Notes: generated by a model not told the origin, from the sequence alone. A stretch of 64,000 nucleotides of DNA from Rubricoccus marinus (GCF_002257665.1 NZ_MQWB01000014.1:1-64000); one strand, 5' to 3'. Shown: positions 46,410 to 55,274, numbered from the stretch's first letter. Numbers and translations are program-made.

Positions 46410-46482
46410 GCCGCGCGAGTTCCGTCCTCCGATCCGGTCTCGCTTCCGTCCCTGATAAGCGCCGTTATCGAGCGTCTACCGC

Positions 46483-47118
46483 TCATGCTTTCCCCATTCC
46501 GGTCCCGTCACCGACGAAGAACCCCTGCCTCCGTCCGGCCTCCTCCCCCGTACCGGGCAAACGCTCCGTGTGAGCGGCGCCCGCGCGGCAGACGGTCTCG
46601 AGCTGCGCGTCCGAGAGGAGGCCCCGGCTCACGAGGTGCTCGGGCAGCGTCGGGCGGTATGCGCAGGGTGGGGCGGTGGCCGCTGCCATCGCGGCCGACT
46701 CGACGAGCCGCGTCGGGTGGGGGCAGGCGCCGGGGACCTTAACACTCGCGCGGTAGGCGTCGAACACGCTCGCCGTGAGCGCACCGGTCTGGGCGACCTC
46801 ACTGGCCGTCTCGACCGCCAGAGGCCGGGTGTCCGCGAAGGGCCACACCGGCGCGACGGCGCGCCGAGGGACGGATCCGCTCCGGGACTCCACCGTCGCC
46901 TTGGGGCGCGGTGTCGAGGCGCCCCCCGCGATGCGTGGTGCGAGGAGGGCGAAGAGGTCGAGTTGTTCGACCTGGGGCTGAGTCGCTGAGGATGCGACGT
47001 GAGATGGAGAAGGGGCCACGGGATTTCCGGCTGGCTGGGCGTGCGGAGACACGACCCGAGACGCTCTCCGGTCGGCTCCGGCCCGCCGCGTTGACGGGCT
47101 CGCCCATCGGCCCGGCAT
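46483..47118 (-). pseudogene. strawberry-notch helicase, N-terminal 211 residues only (second copy)
   Basis: From ATG 47118 the product follows the full helicase at 29027-32599 ([59 protein letters not shown]). It stops inside the Walker A motif: GDGTGMGKA then TGA, where the intact protein has GDGTGVGKG. By eye the DNA is about 85-88 percent identical, too diverged for a recent duplication. Similarity continues upstream of the start to about 47257. A run of 11 G (47122-47132) lies just before the start codon. Confidence 0.85.
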
Positions 47119-47368
47119 CGCGGGGGGGGGGGCATGACCCGCTCCCTCGCGCCCTAGCAGCTCAGGCCACTCACCGGTGCCACACCCCCATCGCCACGTC
47201 CGGGAAAGCGTCGCGGGCGGAGGCCGGACGTTGATTCCTGGACGGGTTACCAGCGCGCCGGAAAGCCTTCTACATCGGTGCGTGTCTGCCCTCCTTTCGC
47301 ATCTCCGAACCGCATCCCACGCCAGAGAGTATGCCCACCACCTCTCTCTGCCCCCTTCCCATCTTCCC

Positions 47369-49501
47369 ATGTCCGACCCGAAGCGCCTCACCGACGACCA
47401 GGGCCACGACGAGGCCGCCAAGGACCGCCACCTCGAACCGTACCGCGAGGACGCCGACGGCGAGTACCTCACGACGAACACCGGTCTCCGCGTCAACCAC
47501 ACCGACGACTCGCTCAAGGCTGGCACCCGCGGACCGACGCTCCTGGAGGACTTCCACCTCCGGGAGAAGATGACCCACTTCGACCACGAGCGCGTCCCCG
47601 AGCGCGTGGTCCACGCCCGGGGCTCGGCGGCCCACGGCTTCTTCCAGGTCTACGAACCCCTCACGGACCTCACGAAGGCCAAGGTCTTCCAGGACCCGTC
47701 GCAGAAGACCCCCGTCTTCGTCCGGTTCTCGACCGTCGTCGGCTTCCGCGGCTCGGCCGACACCGTCCGCGACGTGCGCGGGTGGGCCACGAAGTTCTAC
47801 ACCGAGGACGGCAACTGGGACCTCGTCGGCAACAACATGCCGGTGTTCTTTATCCAGGACGCGATCAAGTTCCCCGACCTCGTCCACGCCATCAAGCCCG
47901 AGCCGGACTCCCAGACGCCGCAGGCCTCGGCCGCCCACGACAACTTCTGGGACTTCATCTCGCTCATGCCCGAGAGCGCGCACACGATCATGTGGGTGCT
48001 CTCCGACCGAGGCCTTCCGCGCTCCTACGCCATGATGGAGGGGTTCGGCGTTCACACCTTCCGCCTGGTCAACGCCGAGGGCAAGGCTCGCTTCGTCAAG
48101 TTCCACTGGCGGCCCGTCCTGGGCACCCACTCGCTCGTGTGGGACGAGACGCAGAAGATCGCCGGCAAGAACCCGGACTTCAACCGGCAGGACCTCTGGG
48201 ACCGAATCGAGGACGGGGATTACCCCGAGTACGAGCTCGGCCTCCAGGTCGTCGAGGAAGAGGACGAGCACGCCTTCGACTTCGACCTCCTCGACCCGAC
48301 CAAGATCATCCCCGAGTCCGAGGTGCCCGTCCGCATCGTGGGCAAGATGACGCTCAACCGCAACCCGGACAACTTCTTCGCCGAGACCGAGCAGGTCGCC
48401 TTCCACCCCGGCCACGTCGTCCCCGGCATCGACTTCACGAACGACCCGCTCCTCCAGGGGCGCCTGTTTTCGTACATCGACACCCAGATCAACCGGTTCT
48501 CGAGCGCCAACTTCAACGAGCTCCCGATCAACCGGCCCGTCGCCGCCGTCCACAACAACCAGCGCGATGGGTTCATGCGGCAGACGATCAACCGCGGCCC
48601 CGTCAACTACTCCCCGAACTCGCGCGGCGGCGGCTGCCCGATGACGGCGCCGGAGTCCGAGGGCGGCTACGTCCACTACGCCGAGCGCGTCGAGGGCCAC
48701 AAGGTCCGCGAGCGGAGCGACAGCTTCAAGGACTTCTTCAGCCAGCCCACCATGTTCTGGCACAGCCTGACCGAGGGCGAACAGGACCGTCTGGTGTCCG
48801 CCGCGCACTTCGAACTCGGGAAAGTCACGATCATGGAGGTCCGCGAGCGGATGGTGACCGACTTCTTCAACCACATCAACCACGACCTCGCTGTGCGTGT
48901 GGCAAAGGGCATCGGGGTCGAGCCGCCGACCGCGTTCGCGGGGACGGAGACGGACAAGCGGATCCCCGAGGTGAGCACCATCAAGCGGGGCCGCTACGAC
49001 ACGATCCAGACCCGCAAGGTGGCCATCCTCCTCGCCGAGGGCTTCGACCACGAGCAACTCATGGCCGTCAAGGAGATGCTCATGGACGGCGGCGCCATGC
49101 CGACGGTGGTCGCTGAAACGCTGGGAATGCTCACGAGCGCGTCCGGCGAGACGGTCGAGGTGGACGAGAGCTACCTCACGACGGCCTCCGTCCTCTTCGA
49201 CGCCTTCTTCGTGCCGGGCGGCGCCGAGAGCGTCGAGGCGCTCAAGGCGCACGGCGACGCGCTCCACTTCGTCCACGAAGGGTACCGACACGCCAAGCCC
49301 ATCGGCGCGACGGGCGAGGGTGTCGAGTTGCTGAGTGCGGCGCGCCTGCCCGACCTCGACGTCTCGGACGGCCCGACGACCTCGGACCGGGGCGTCGTCA
49401 CCGCCCACGACGACCTCGACGGGTTCCCCGGGGCGTTCCGCGAGGCCATCGCGCAGTACCGCCACTTCGACCGGAACAAGAAGGACCAGGTGCCCGCGTA
49501 G
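47369..49501 (+). CDS. katE: clade II large-subunit catalase (HPII type)
   Basis: A 710-residue heme catalase that converts hydrogen peroxide to water and oxygen. The active-site His is in ERVVHARGSAAHGFF, the distal Asn in GNNMPVFFIQD, and the proximal heme-ligand Tyr in RLFSYIDTQINR. The last 150 residues (TRKVAILLAEGFDHEQLMAV; DAFFVPGGAESV) form the DJ-1/GATase-like domain that marks large-subunit catalases. It is complete, starts at ATG 47369, and lies between a helicase remnant and an erythromycin esterase remnant. The DNA-protection theme matches the rest of the cargo. Confidence 0.95.
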   Translation: MSDPKRLTDDQGHDEAAKDRHLEPYREDADGEYLTTNTGLRVNHTDDSLKAGTRGPTLLEDFHLREKMTHFDHERVPERVVHARGSAAHGFFQVYEPLTDLTKAKVFQDPSQKTPVFVRFSTVVGFRGSADTVRDVRGWATKFYTEDGNWDLVGNNMPVFFIQDAIKFPDLVHAIKPEPDSQTPQASAAHDNFWDFISLMPESAHTIMWVLSDRGLPRSYAMMEGFGVHTFRLVNAEGKARFVKFHWRPVLGTHSLVWDETQKIAGKNPDFNRQDLWDRIEDGDYPEYELGLQVVEEEDEHAFDFDLLDPTKIIPESEVPVRIVGKMTLNRNPDNFFAETEQVAFHPGHVVPGIDFTNDPLLQGRLFSYIDTQINRFSSANFNELPINRPVAAVHNNQRDGFMRQTINRGPVNYSPNSRGGGCPMTAPESEGGYVHYAERVEGHKVRERSDSFKDFFSQPTMFWHSLTEGEQDRLVSAAHFELGKVTIMEVRERMVTDFFNHINHDLAVRVAKGIGVEPPTAFAGTETDKRIPEVSTIKRGRYDTIQTRKVAILLAEGFDHEQLMAVKEMLMDGGAMPTVVAETLGMLTSASGETVEVDESYLTTASVLFDAFFVPGGAESVEALKAHGDALHFVHEGYRHAKPIGATGEGVELLSAARLPDLDVSDGPTTSDRGVVTAHDDLDGFPGAFREAIAQYRHFDRNKKDQVPA

Positions 49502-49555
49502 GGCGCCTGCAAGGCGCGTGGCCTCCCGCGTCGCATCCTCGAACCGTCAGAGGGT

Positions 49556-49960
49556 ATGCCCGCCTCGTCTCTCCCCGATCGTCCCCTCCCCGTCTCTGGC
49601 GACCCCGCCAGAGGCGAGGTCTACCGCGCGCCTCAAGACGTCGGCGCGCTCGTCGCCGATCACGCCGAAGGGTTCGACCGCGTCGACGACGCCGACCCCG
49701 GATCGGGTCCGGGGCAGGCTCTCGGGCCGATCCTGGACCGCATCGGCGACGCCCACGTCGTCTGCATCGGCGAGGCCAGCCACGGCACCCACGAGTTCTA
49801 CCGCCTGCGTGCGCGCATCACGCAGGCCCTCATTGAGGAGAAAGCCTTTTCGGTCGTCGGCGCCGAGGCCGACTGGCCCGACATGGAGCGCATCGACGCC
49901 TACGTCCGCTGGCGCCAGCCGGACGATAGCGAGTGGGAGGCCTTTGCACTCCTCTCGCGC
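49556..49960 (+). pseudogene. erythromycin esterase family protein, N-terminal remnant
   Basis: The first 135 residues match the family start: VVCIGEASHGTHEFYRLRAR, ITQALIEEKAFSVVGAEADW and PDMERIDAYVRWR, including the GEASHGT motif with its conserved Glu and His. A full protein is about 400-450 residues. At about 49960 the frame loses similarity and runs as unrelated sequence to 50215. The gene sits 54 bases after the catalase and is cut at the junction with the element backbone. Confidence 0.8.
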
Positions 49961-50162
49961 AGCGGCCTGCGAGTCGCGGAGAGGCCCGGGCTCGGCGCCC
50001 GCCGGGCTGGCGGCGCCGTTCACCGCGCGCCGCGCTCGCTCGCAGAGACCGCCAGCGCGGCGCCCCCTGACCAGGGTCGGCTGGGTAGGACGGCCCCGCC
50101 GCGCGCGTTCCCGACGCGGCGGTCGTACACATGCGCGCACCACACCTCGACATCAACTTCTG
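49961..50162. other. cargo/backbone junction
   Basis: Two hundred bases between the broken esterase and the methyltransferase stop, with no assignable gene. A short plus-strand stretch reads RAFPTRRSYTCA in one frame and AVVHMRAPHLDINFC in another, possibly a second small fragment. It marks the right boundary of the cargo mosaic. Confidence 0.4.
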
Positions 50163-51212
50163 TCAGGGCCACCGACGTCCGCCTCGCGTGGATCGGCCCG
50201 CCCGCGTTGGCATGAGCAGATCGACGACGTCAGGCACCGCCTCCACGACGCCTTCCACGCGCGCCCTGGCTGCGCCGGATGAGTGCTCTGGCATCCGCTC
50301 CACGACGAGGAGGCGTGTGCGTACAGAGGTCCCATACGGGCGATAGACCGCGCCGCCCACCTCGACATCGGCGCAGAGGATGAACGGGTCGGCGTCAATG
50401 GTCTGGAAGAACGCCCCGTGCGTCGGCTTGCCGCGTTGGACGGCGGCGCTGAGGACGGCGACGAGCCGTCCGCCCGGCTCCAAGCGACGGAGAGCCTGGA
50501 GTACGTGATCGGTCCCGACCGTCGGGACGCGGCGGGTCCCGAGGCGCCCGGCAGTCTGCGAGAATGGGGGGTTCATCAAGACCACGTCGGCGCGGACGGA
50601 CGGCGGCAGGATGGCGTCGAGGTGGTCGGCGTTTTCGCGTGTGAGCGTCTCGCCCGGGTCCTGGTCTGCCGCCTCCAGTAGGACCGCCAGCAGGTCGGCC
50701 CGTCGGTCAGAGAGTTCATTGGCGTGGACCGAGGCGCCAGAGGCGAGCGCGAAGGTGCAGAGTGCGCCCGTCCCAGCGGATGGCTCCAGGACGCGGTGCC
50801 CCTCCCCTACCCCACTCACCCAGGCGCAGAGCCCGGCGTAGGCGGCGGGCGTCGAGAACTGCTGGTAGTCGTTCTGCTCCGCGGTTCGGCGCGTCTGGCT
50901 GGGTAGGAGCGCCGAGAGCCGCTCGACCTCGGCGAGCGCGTCGCGGGCGCCAGAGGAGCACTCCATCGAGGCCCCTGGCGGGAGGCGCCCGACAGCGCGG
51001 AGCAGGTGGAGGTGGAGCCCGAGTTCAGCGGCGTCGTAGGCGTCGCGGGGCGTGAAGGCGCCCTCGGCGAGCGAGCCGCCATAGGCGCTGGAGGCGAGAG
51101 CGAAGAGGTCGGCGGATGAGAGCGGTTTCGAGGCCGCGACGTACGCTTCGACCTCTCGGGCGAGACGGACGTGGGCGTCTAGAGCCAGTGGAGATGTAGC
51201 CGGATGTGGCAT
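50163..51212 (-). CDS. class I SAM-dependent DNA methyltransferase (element backbone)
   Basis: A 349-residue N6-adenine type methyltransferase. The SAM-binding motif I is RVLEPSAGTGALCTFAL and the catalytic motif IV is VVLMNPPFSQT (the NPPF box); QQFSTPAAYAGL precedes them, as in other phage and plasmid MTases. The N-terminal 90 residues are helical. In related elements this gene stands directly upstream of the strawberry-notch helicase; here the cargo separates them. It starts at ATG 51212, 27 bases after a 17-base inverted repeat. The C-terminus (MPTRAGRSTR) lies at the cargo junction and may be altered. Confidence 0.87.
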   Translation of the reverse strand: MPHPATSPLALDAHVRLAREVEAYVAASKPLSSADLFALASSAYGGSLAEGAFTPRDAYDAAELGLHLHLLRAVGRLPPGASMECSSGARDALAEVERLSALLPSQTRRTAEQNDYQQFSTPAAYAGLCAWVSGVGEGHRVLEPSAGTGALCTFALASGASVHANELSDRRADLLAVLLEAADQDPGETLTRENADHLDAILPPSVRADVVLMNPPFSQTAGRLGTRRVPTVGTDHVLQALRRLEPGGRLVAVLSAAVQRGKPTHGAFFQTIDADPFILCADVEVGGAVYRPYGTSVRTRLLVVERMPEHSSGAARARVEGVVEAVPDVVDLLMPTRAGRSTRGGRRWP

Positions 51213-51239
51213 GGCGCTTTGCGAGATCGGGGCTCGTGA

Positions 51240-51283
51240 GGGGTGGCGACGGCGTGTCACGGGGGTCACGCCGTCGCCACCCC
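51240..51283. promoter_or_regulatory. 17-base perfect inverted repeat upstream of methyltransferase
   Basis: GGGGTGGCGACGGCGTG at 51240-51256 is complementary to 51267-51283, with a 10-base loop. It is the strongest dyad in the window, lies 28 bases upstream of the methyltransferase start, and has no T-tract. It resembles the leader hairpins of the other backbone genes and sits in the 292-base divergent gap shared with the LexA-like gene. Confidence 0.75.
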
Positions 51284-51443
51284 GGTCCCGCATCGACCCA
51301 CCGTTTTCTCAAATGCTGAGACCCGGATCCCCACCGACTATCCATATCTGTAATTCACGGACTTGCGTACCCACGCAGGAACCGTTGGAATCCCTCCATA
51401 AGCGATCCGGCCGGTGCTTTCAGGGCACACGGGACCCAACTTG

Positions 51444-51457
51444 ACACTTCGAGGTGT
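51444..51457 (+). promoter_or_regulatory. candidate operator/promoter of the LexA-like gene
   Basis: ACACTTCGAGGTGT is a 14-base near-palindrome (12 of 14 symmetric) starting within a TTGACA sequence at 51441-51446, about 50 bases before the GTG start at 51505. A repressor of this family would be expected to bind a palindrome over its own promoter. Confidence 0.5.
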
Positions 51458-51504
51458 AAACTGACAACCCCGCCGTCACACTGCGCCCGCCGCGCACCCC
51501 AACC

Positions 51505-52134
51505 GTGCTCTACCCCCGCCAGACCGAGCTCCTTGCGCTCCTCCGCGACGCCGTCCGCCGCGGCGGGGCGGCCCCGAACGGGAGCGAGCTCGCTCGGCGG
51601 ATGGGGCTCGCCAACGTGTCCGCGGTCTACGCCCATCTCCGCAAGCTGGAGGCGGCCGGGTTCGTCGCGCTCACGTCCGGGGGCCGGGGCGTCCCGCTCC
51701 AGATCGAACTCACCGAGTCCGGCGAGCGCCACGGTCGCGCGCGCCCCTGGCCGCGGCTCGGGAAGATCCCCGCCGGGCCGATCACCGACGTGGCGGCCCA
51801 GGCCGACGACTTCGTCGCGACGCTCCCAGACCTCGTGCCCGCGATGCGGCCCGGCGACTACCTCCTGGTCGTCGACGGGGAGTCGATGACGGGCGCAGGG
51901 CTCCTCCCCGGGATGACGCTCGTCATGCGGCCCGACGTGACCCCGACCGACCGCGACGTGTGCTCGGTCTACGTCGAGGGCGAGGGGAATACGCTCAAGC
52001 ACGTCGTCGAGGACGGCTCGTACGTCGTGCTCGTCGCGCGCAACCCCGAGTACCCCGACCAGCGCGTGCCTAAGAGCATGGCCTGCGTCCAGGGCGTCGT
52101 CGTCGCCGCGCTCGCCGTCCAAACCTTCCGCTAA
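51505..52134 (+). CDS. LexA-like S24 family transcriptional repressor
   Basis: A 209-residue protein from GTG 51505. Residues 1-65 form a winged helix (GSELARRMGLANVSAVYAHL, RKLEAAGFVAL). The C-terminal S24 peptidase has the self-cleavage pair Ala90-Gly91 (GKIPAGPITD), the nucleophile in DGESMTGAG (Ser127) and the general base in GNTLKHVV (Lys165). Such proteins repress genes until RecA filaments trigger self-cleavage, so this element is probably induced by DNA damage. It is followed 19 bases later by the sigma factor and kinase genes on the same strand. It could instead be the host lexA, but the location argues for an element regulator. Confidence 0.85.
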   Translation: MLYPRQTELLALLRDAVRRGGAAPNGSELARRMGLANVSAVYAHLRKLEAAGFVALTSGGRGVPLQIELTESGERHGRARPWPRLGKIPAGPITDVAAQADDFVATLPDLVPAMRPGDYLLVVDGESMTGAGLLPGMTLVMRPDVTPTDRDVCSVYVEGEGNTLKHVVEDGSYVVLVARNPEYPDQRVPKSMACVQGVVVAALAVQTFR

Positions 52135-52153
52135 GCCGCCCCCACCACGACCC

Positions 52154-52768
52154 ATGACCTCGACGACCCTCCCGCCCCGCCGCCGAACGATCCGCACGAA
52201 GGCCGACGCCGAACGGGCGGTCTACGCCGACCTCCGGCAGATCGCCCGGAGGCTCCGCTCGCGGGAGAGCCCCGGGATCACGCTCGCGACGACGGGCCTG
52301 GTCCACGAGGCGTACCTCTCGCTCCAGCGGAGCCACGGGGCCGGATACGAGATCGGCTGGAACGCCGAGGTGTCCTTCGGGCTCTACGCCACGGCCATGC
52401 GGAACGTGCTCGTGAGCGCGGCCCGCCGGAGGCGCGCCGACAAGCGAGGCGGCGGGGCGGCCACCGTTCCGATCTCCGAGCACGACGTCCGCGCGGGCGC
52501 CGACCCGACGGGCGTTGAGGGCTGGGCGCACCTCACGGTCGATCTCGACGCGGCGATGGAGCGGGTCCGCCGCGCGAGCGAACGGCTTCACCGGGTCGTC
52601 GAGCTCAAGTTCTTCGCCGGCCTCGAGATCGCCGAGATCGCGGGGGTGACGGGGACGAGCCCGGCCACCGTGAAGCGGGATTGGGAGAAGGCCCGCGCGC
52701 TGCTCTACGCCTACGTCTCCGAGGACTCCACGTCGCAGGAGACCATCGACGCGCCACAAGCCGGATGA
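52154..52768 (+). CDS. ECF-type RNA polymerase sigma factor
   Basis: A 204-residue ECF sigma factor of the subgroup seen in Rhodothermota and Planctomycetota. Region 2 has VYADLRQIARRLRSRES and LVHEAYLSL; region 4 has RLHRVVELKFFAGLEIAEIA followed by a helix-turn-helix (GTSPATVKRDWEKARALL). It lacks a clear anti-sigma partner but its stop overlaps the ATG of a Ser/Thr kinase gene (ATGA), the usual arrangement for this subgroup. It may activate the element's transfer genes; that is inference. Confidence 0.88.
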   Translation: MTSTTLPPRRRTIRTKADAERAVYADLRQIARRLRSRESPGITLATTGLVHEAYLSLQRSHGAGYEIGWNAEVSFGLYATAMRNVLVSAARRRRADKRGGGAATVPISEHDVRAGADPTGVEGWAHLTVDLDAAMERVRRASERLHRVVELKFFAGLEIAEIAGVTGTSPATVKRDWEKARALLYAYVSEDSTSQETIDAPQAG

Positions 52769-53985
52769 CGCAGCCCCCCGCCCCACTCTCGAACGGCGGG
52801 GACGCCGCCGGACCGACCTCTCTCGACACGCTCCGCCTCCTGGTAGAGCAGGCGGCCGAGGGGCACCCCGTCGGCGAGCACGTCCGGGTCGACGGGGTCC
52901 TCCTCGACCTCCTCATGGACGCTGACTCCGCCACCCGGGCGTCGGTGATCGAGACGGCACGAGCGCTCTCGCCCGACCTGGGCGAACGGGCCATGCGTCT
53001 CGCGTGGGCGTTTTCCGCCGCGCCAGAGGCCGACTTCCTCTCGCGCCCGGCGGCAGAATCGTTCGCGGCCTGCGTCGCCGATCCCGCCCTCGCTCCGGGC
53101 GACACGGTGGGCGACTACCGCGTCGTTCGAGAGATCGGGCGCGGCGGCATGGGCGTCGTGTACCTCGCCGAGCGGTCGGACGTAGGGCTCCGGGCCGCGG
53201 TCAAGGTGCTGTCCGGCCCCGTCGTCGCCAGCGGGGTCGAAGACCCCGACGCCCAGCGGTTCTTGGACGAGAGGCGCCATCTCGCGACGCTCTCCCACCC
53301 CAATGTCGCCCGGCTCTACGACGCCGGCCACACGGCAGACGGGCGTCCTTACTTCGCGATGGAGCACGTCGACGGCGAGCCCTTCCCGGCCTACGCCGAC
53401 CGCCGAGGGCTCAGCCTCCGCGACCGGCTCGCGCTCTTCGAGCAGGTCTGCGCGGCCGTCCGGCACGTCCACGGGCGCGGCCTGGTCCACGGCGACGTGA
53501 AGCCCGAGAACGTGCTCGTGGCCGACGACGACGAAGGCCGCCCGGTCGCCAAGCTCCTCGACTTCGGCGTCGCGACCCGCTGGAGATCTTGGGGTGACGG
53601 CGCCAGCGGCGCCCAGTCTTCGACGTGCCAGCCGTTCACGTACGGGTCCGCGGCGCCCGAGATCGTCGCCGGTGGAGAACCGACGCCCGCGTCTGACCTG
53701 TACTCGCTGGGCGTGCTGCTCCGCGAACTGGTCCGGCCACCCGCGAGCCGCAGCGCGCCCCGAGCGGTGGTCGACGCTCTCGAGTCGCTCGTCGAGCGGG
53801 CGACGAGCGCGGAGGTCGGACGCCGCCCCCCGACGGTGGCAGACCTCTCGGCGGAGCTCCGAGCGCTTACGTGGAGACCCCGGCCAGCGCAGCAGGCCGA
53901 ATCGTGGGCCTTCGGAGCCGCGCTCGGGACCCTCGCCGCGCTCGCCGGAGCGGCGGTCTTCGCGCGGCTGCGGGGTCGAGGCTAG
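52765..53985 (+). CDS. Ser/Thr protein kinase with C-terminal membrane anchor
   Basis: A 406-residue Hanks-type kinase. The glycine loop is IGRGGMGVVYLAE, the catalytic lysine AAVKVL, the catalytic loop LVHGDVKPENVLV (about residue 241) and the DFG motif LLDFGVATR, then YGSAAPEIVAGG. A single hydrophobic helix (FGAALGTLAALAGAAVFA) ends the protein, with RLRGRG after it, so the kinase is likely tethered to the inner membrane with the catalytic domain in the cytoplasm. The start overlaps the sigma factor stop. It may phosphorylate the sigma factor or a partner. Its stop is 4 bases inside the convergent RHH gene. Confidence 0.9.
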   Translation: MTQPPAPLSNGGDAAGPTSLDTLRLLVEQAAEGHPVGEHVRVDGVLLDLLMDADSATRASVIETARALSPDLGERAMRLAWAFSAAPEADFLSRPAAESFAACVADPALAPGDTVGDYRVVREIGRGGMGVVYLAERSDVGLRAAVKVLSGPVVASGVEDPDAQRFLDERRHLATLSHPNVARLYDAGHTADGRPYFAMEHVDGEPFPAYADRRGLSLRDRLALFEQVCAAVRHVHGRGLVHGDVKPENVLVADDDEGRPVAKLLDFGVATRWRSWGDGASGAQSSTCQPFTYGSAAPEIVAGGEPTPASDLYSLGVLLRELVRPPASRSAPRAVVDALESLVERATSAEVGRRPPTVADLSAELRALTWRPRPAQQAESWAFGAALGTLAALAGAAVFARLRGRG

Positions 53986-54425
53986 CGCCCCCCGCGGCGT
54001 GTGCCGAAGTGACGGGCCTCCAGCGCGAAGCCCCCTCCCCTGCCCTTCTCGGTCTGCTCCATGTGCCGCCGGAGCGCCTCTTGGACGACGTCGTTCTGGC
54101 TCACGCCGCCCTCCTCGGCCGCCGCCCGGACCTTGGCGCGCATCCACGCCGGGACGTTCCAGTTGCCCTGGACGATCCGCTCGTAGCCCTCCTCGCCCGG
54201 CGCTGGCGCTTCGGGTCGCTGGACGGGCTTGGCCGGCCCGATGGCGTTGCCGGAGGCTGCCTTGCCCGGTGCCGCCTTGCCCGAGGCCGGCTTTCGGGTG
54301 GCCTTCTTCGCCTTCTGCTTTGGGCCAGCCGGTTCAGCTGGGGCCGGGGTGAAGGCGCCCTCGAACGCGGTCCCCTCGGTCGTGGCCGGTTCGATGTTGA
54401 GACGGGGCTTGCGGGATGATGCCAT
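53982..54425 (-). CDS. ribbon-helix-helix-type partner of ParA
   Basis: A 147-residue basic protein. The C-terminal half has a ribbon-helix-helix-like motif (NWNVPAWMRAKVRAAAEEGG, then [16 protein letters not shown]). The N-terminal half is a disordered arm rich in Lys, Ala and Pro (KQKAKKATRKPASGK). It is encoded directly after ParA on the same strand, as ParG-like DNA-binding partners are. CTAG-rich clusters lie just before it and before parA and would be its likely binding sites. A diverged copy of its C-terminus occurs at 37026-37283. Confidence 0.75.
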   Translation of the reverse strand: MASSRKPRLNIEPATTEGTAFEGAFTPAPAEPAGPKQKAKKATRKPASGKAAPGKAASGNAIGPAKPVQRPEAPAPGEEGYERIVQGNWNVPAWMRAKVRAAAEEGGVSQNDVVQEALRRHMEQTEKGRGGGFALEARHFGTRRGGR

Positions 54426-54434
54426 GGATCTAAG

Positions 54435-54475
54435 GTCTAGACGCTAGATGCTAGGGTGTAGAGTCTACGTCCTAG
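54435..54475. promoter_or_regulatory. CTAG-rich site between parA and RHH gene
   Basis: Four CTAG words in 39 bases (54437, 54444, 54451, 54472) including the palindrome GTCTAGAC at 54435-54442. The cluster sits in the 46-base gap before the RHH gene. The same palindrome occurs once in each of two other clusters nearby. Confidence 0.6.
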
Positions 54476-55257
54476 ATGATTCGGGGCGACGGGCGCGCTT
54501 CGATCTCGTCGGCCAGCGCGGCGTAGTCCTGGGCGGCCGTCGAGGCGCGGTCGTAGAACGGGAGCGGGACGCGCGCCATCTCGGACTCGCGCACGCGGAC
54601 GGTCTCCCGGATGTAGGTCTTGAGCCCCCCCTCCCCGTCCGGGCCTGCCACCTGCTGCGCGACGTACTCGGCGAGGTCGAGGTCGTGGTGGCTCGACACG
54701 TTTACGCGCGTGGCGAAGGCGCCCGAGACGGGCGTCGTCCCGAACCGCTTCGAGAGCTCGACGACGTCGACGAGCCCGTCGAGCGCGCCGCGGCCCGACG
54801 CGACGGGCACGTAGACCTCGTCGGCGGACGCGAGCGTGGCCGTGACGAGCGCCGACGCCTGGGGCGGCGAGTCGATGACGACGAAGTCGTAGTCCGCCTC
54901 GACGGCGTCGAGCAGCGCGACGAGCCGGTTGGCGAGCCGGGCGACGGCCTGGCCCTCGAACTGGACGAGTTGGCGGCTGGCCGGGACGAGGTGGAGCGCG
55001 CCGCCGTTCTCGGCGAGCGGCTTGTCCCAGAGCCCCTCGGGCCGGAGCACGGCGGCGGCGGCTTCGATCTCGCCCTTGAGGTACTGCGCCGCGGCGTGGG
55101 ACGGGTCGAGCCCGGCCGATTTGGTCAGCGTCGCCTGCGGGTCGAGGTCGACCAGCAAGACGCGGCGGCCACGGCGGGCCAGTTCGGCCGCGACGGCGAG
55201 CGAGGAAGTCGTCTTGGACGAGCCGCCCTTGAGGTTGCTGAAGGCGATGACGCGCAC
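54472..55257 (-). CDS. parA: ParA family partition ATPase
   Basis: A 261-residue ParA/MinD-type ATPase. The deviant Walker A motif KGGSSKTT is at residues 10-17, followed by VLLVDLDPQATLTKSAG (Walker A') and FVVIDSPPQA (Walker B). There is no N-terminal HTH, so it is a type Ib-like ParA whose partner would be a small RHH protein, as found next to it. It would bind DNA non-specifically and position the element in the cell. It is likely autoregulated from the CTAG-rich region upstream. Confidence 0.93.
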   Translation of the reverse strand: MRVIAFSNLKGGSSKTTSSLAVAAELARRGRRVLLVDLDPQATLTKSAGLDPSHAAAQYLKGEIEAAAAVLRPEGLWDKPLAENGGALHLVPASRQLVQFEGQAVARLANRLVALLDAVEADYDFVVIDSPPQASALVTATLASADEVYVPVASGRGALDGLVDVVELSKRFGTTPVSGAFATRVNVSSHHDLDLAEYVAQQVAGPDGEGGLKTYIRETVRVRESEMARVPLPFYDRASTAAQDYAALADEIEARPSPRII

Positions 55258-55274
55258 GGGGGAGGGGGGATGGC

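Noticed and set aside
47122-47132. Run of 11 G as a phase-variable switch
   Set aside because: It lies before the start of a truncated helicase copy, so switching would have no clear effect; a sequencing artefact is also possible.
32600-47257. Cargo as a composite transposon flanked by helicase copies
   Set aside because: The flanking copies are not insertion sequences, are about 85 percent identical and unequal in length, and no target duplication is seen; array collapse explains the order better.
47270-49465. 731-codon minus-strand frame opposite the catalase
   Set aside because: Mirror frame of a clear catalase gene; composition is typical of GC-rich shadow frames.
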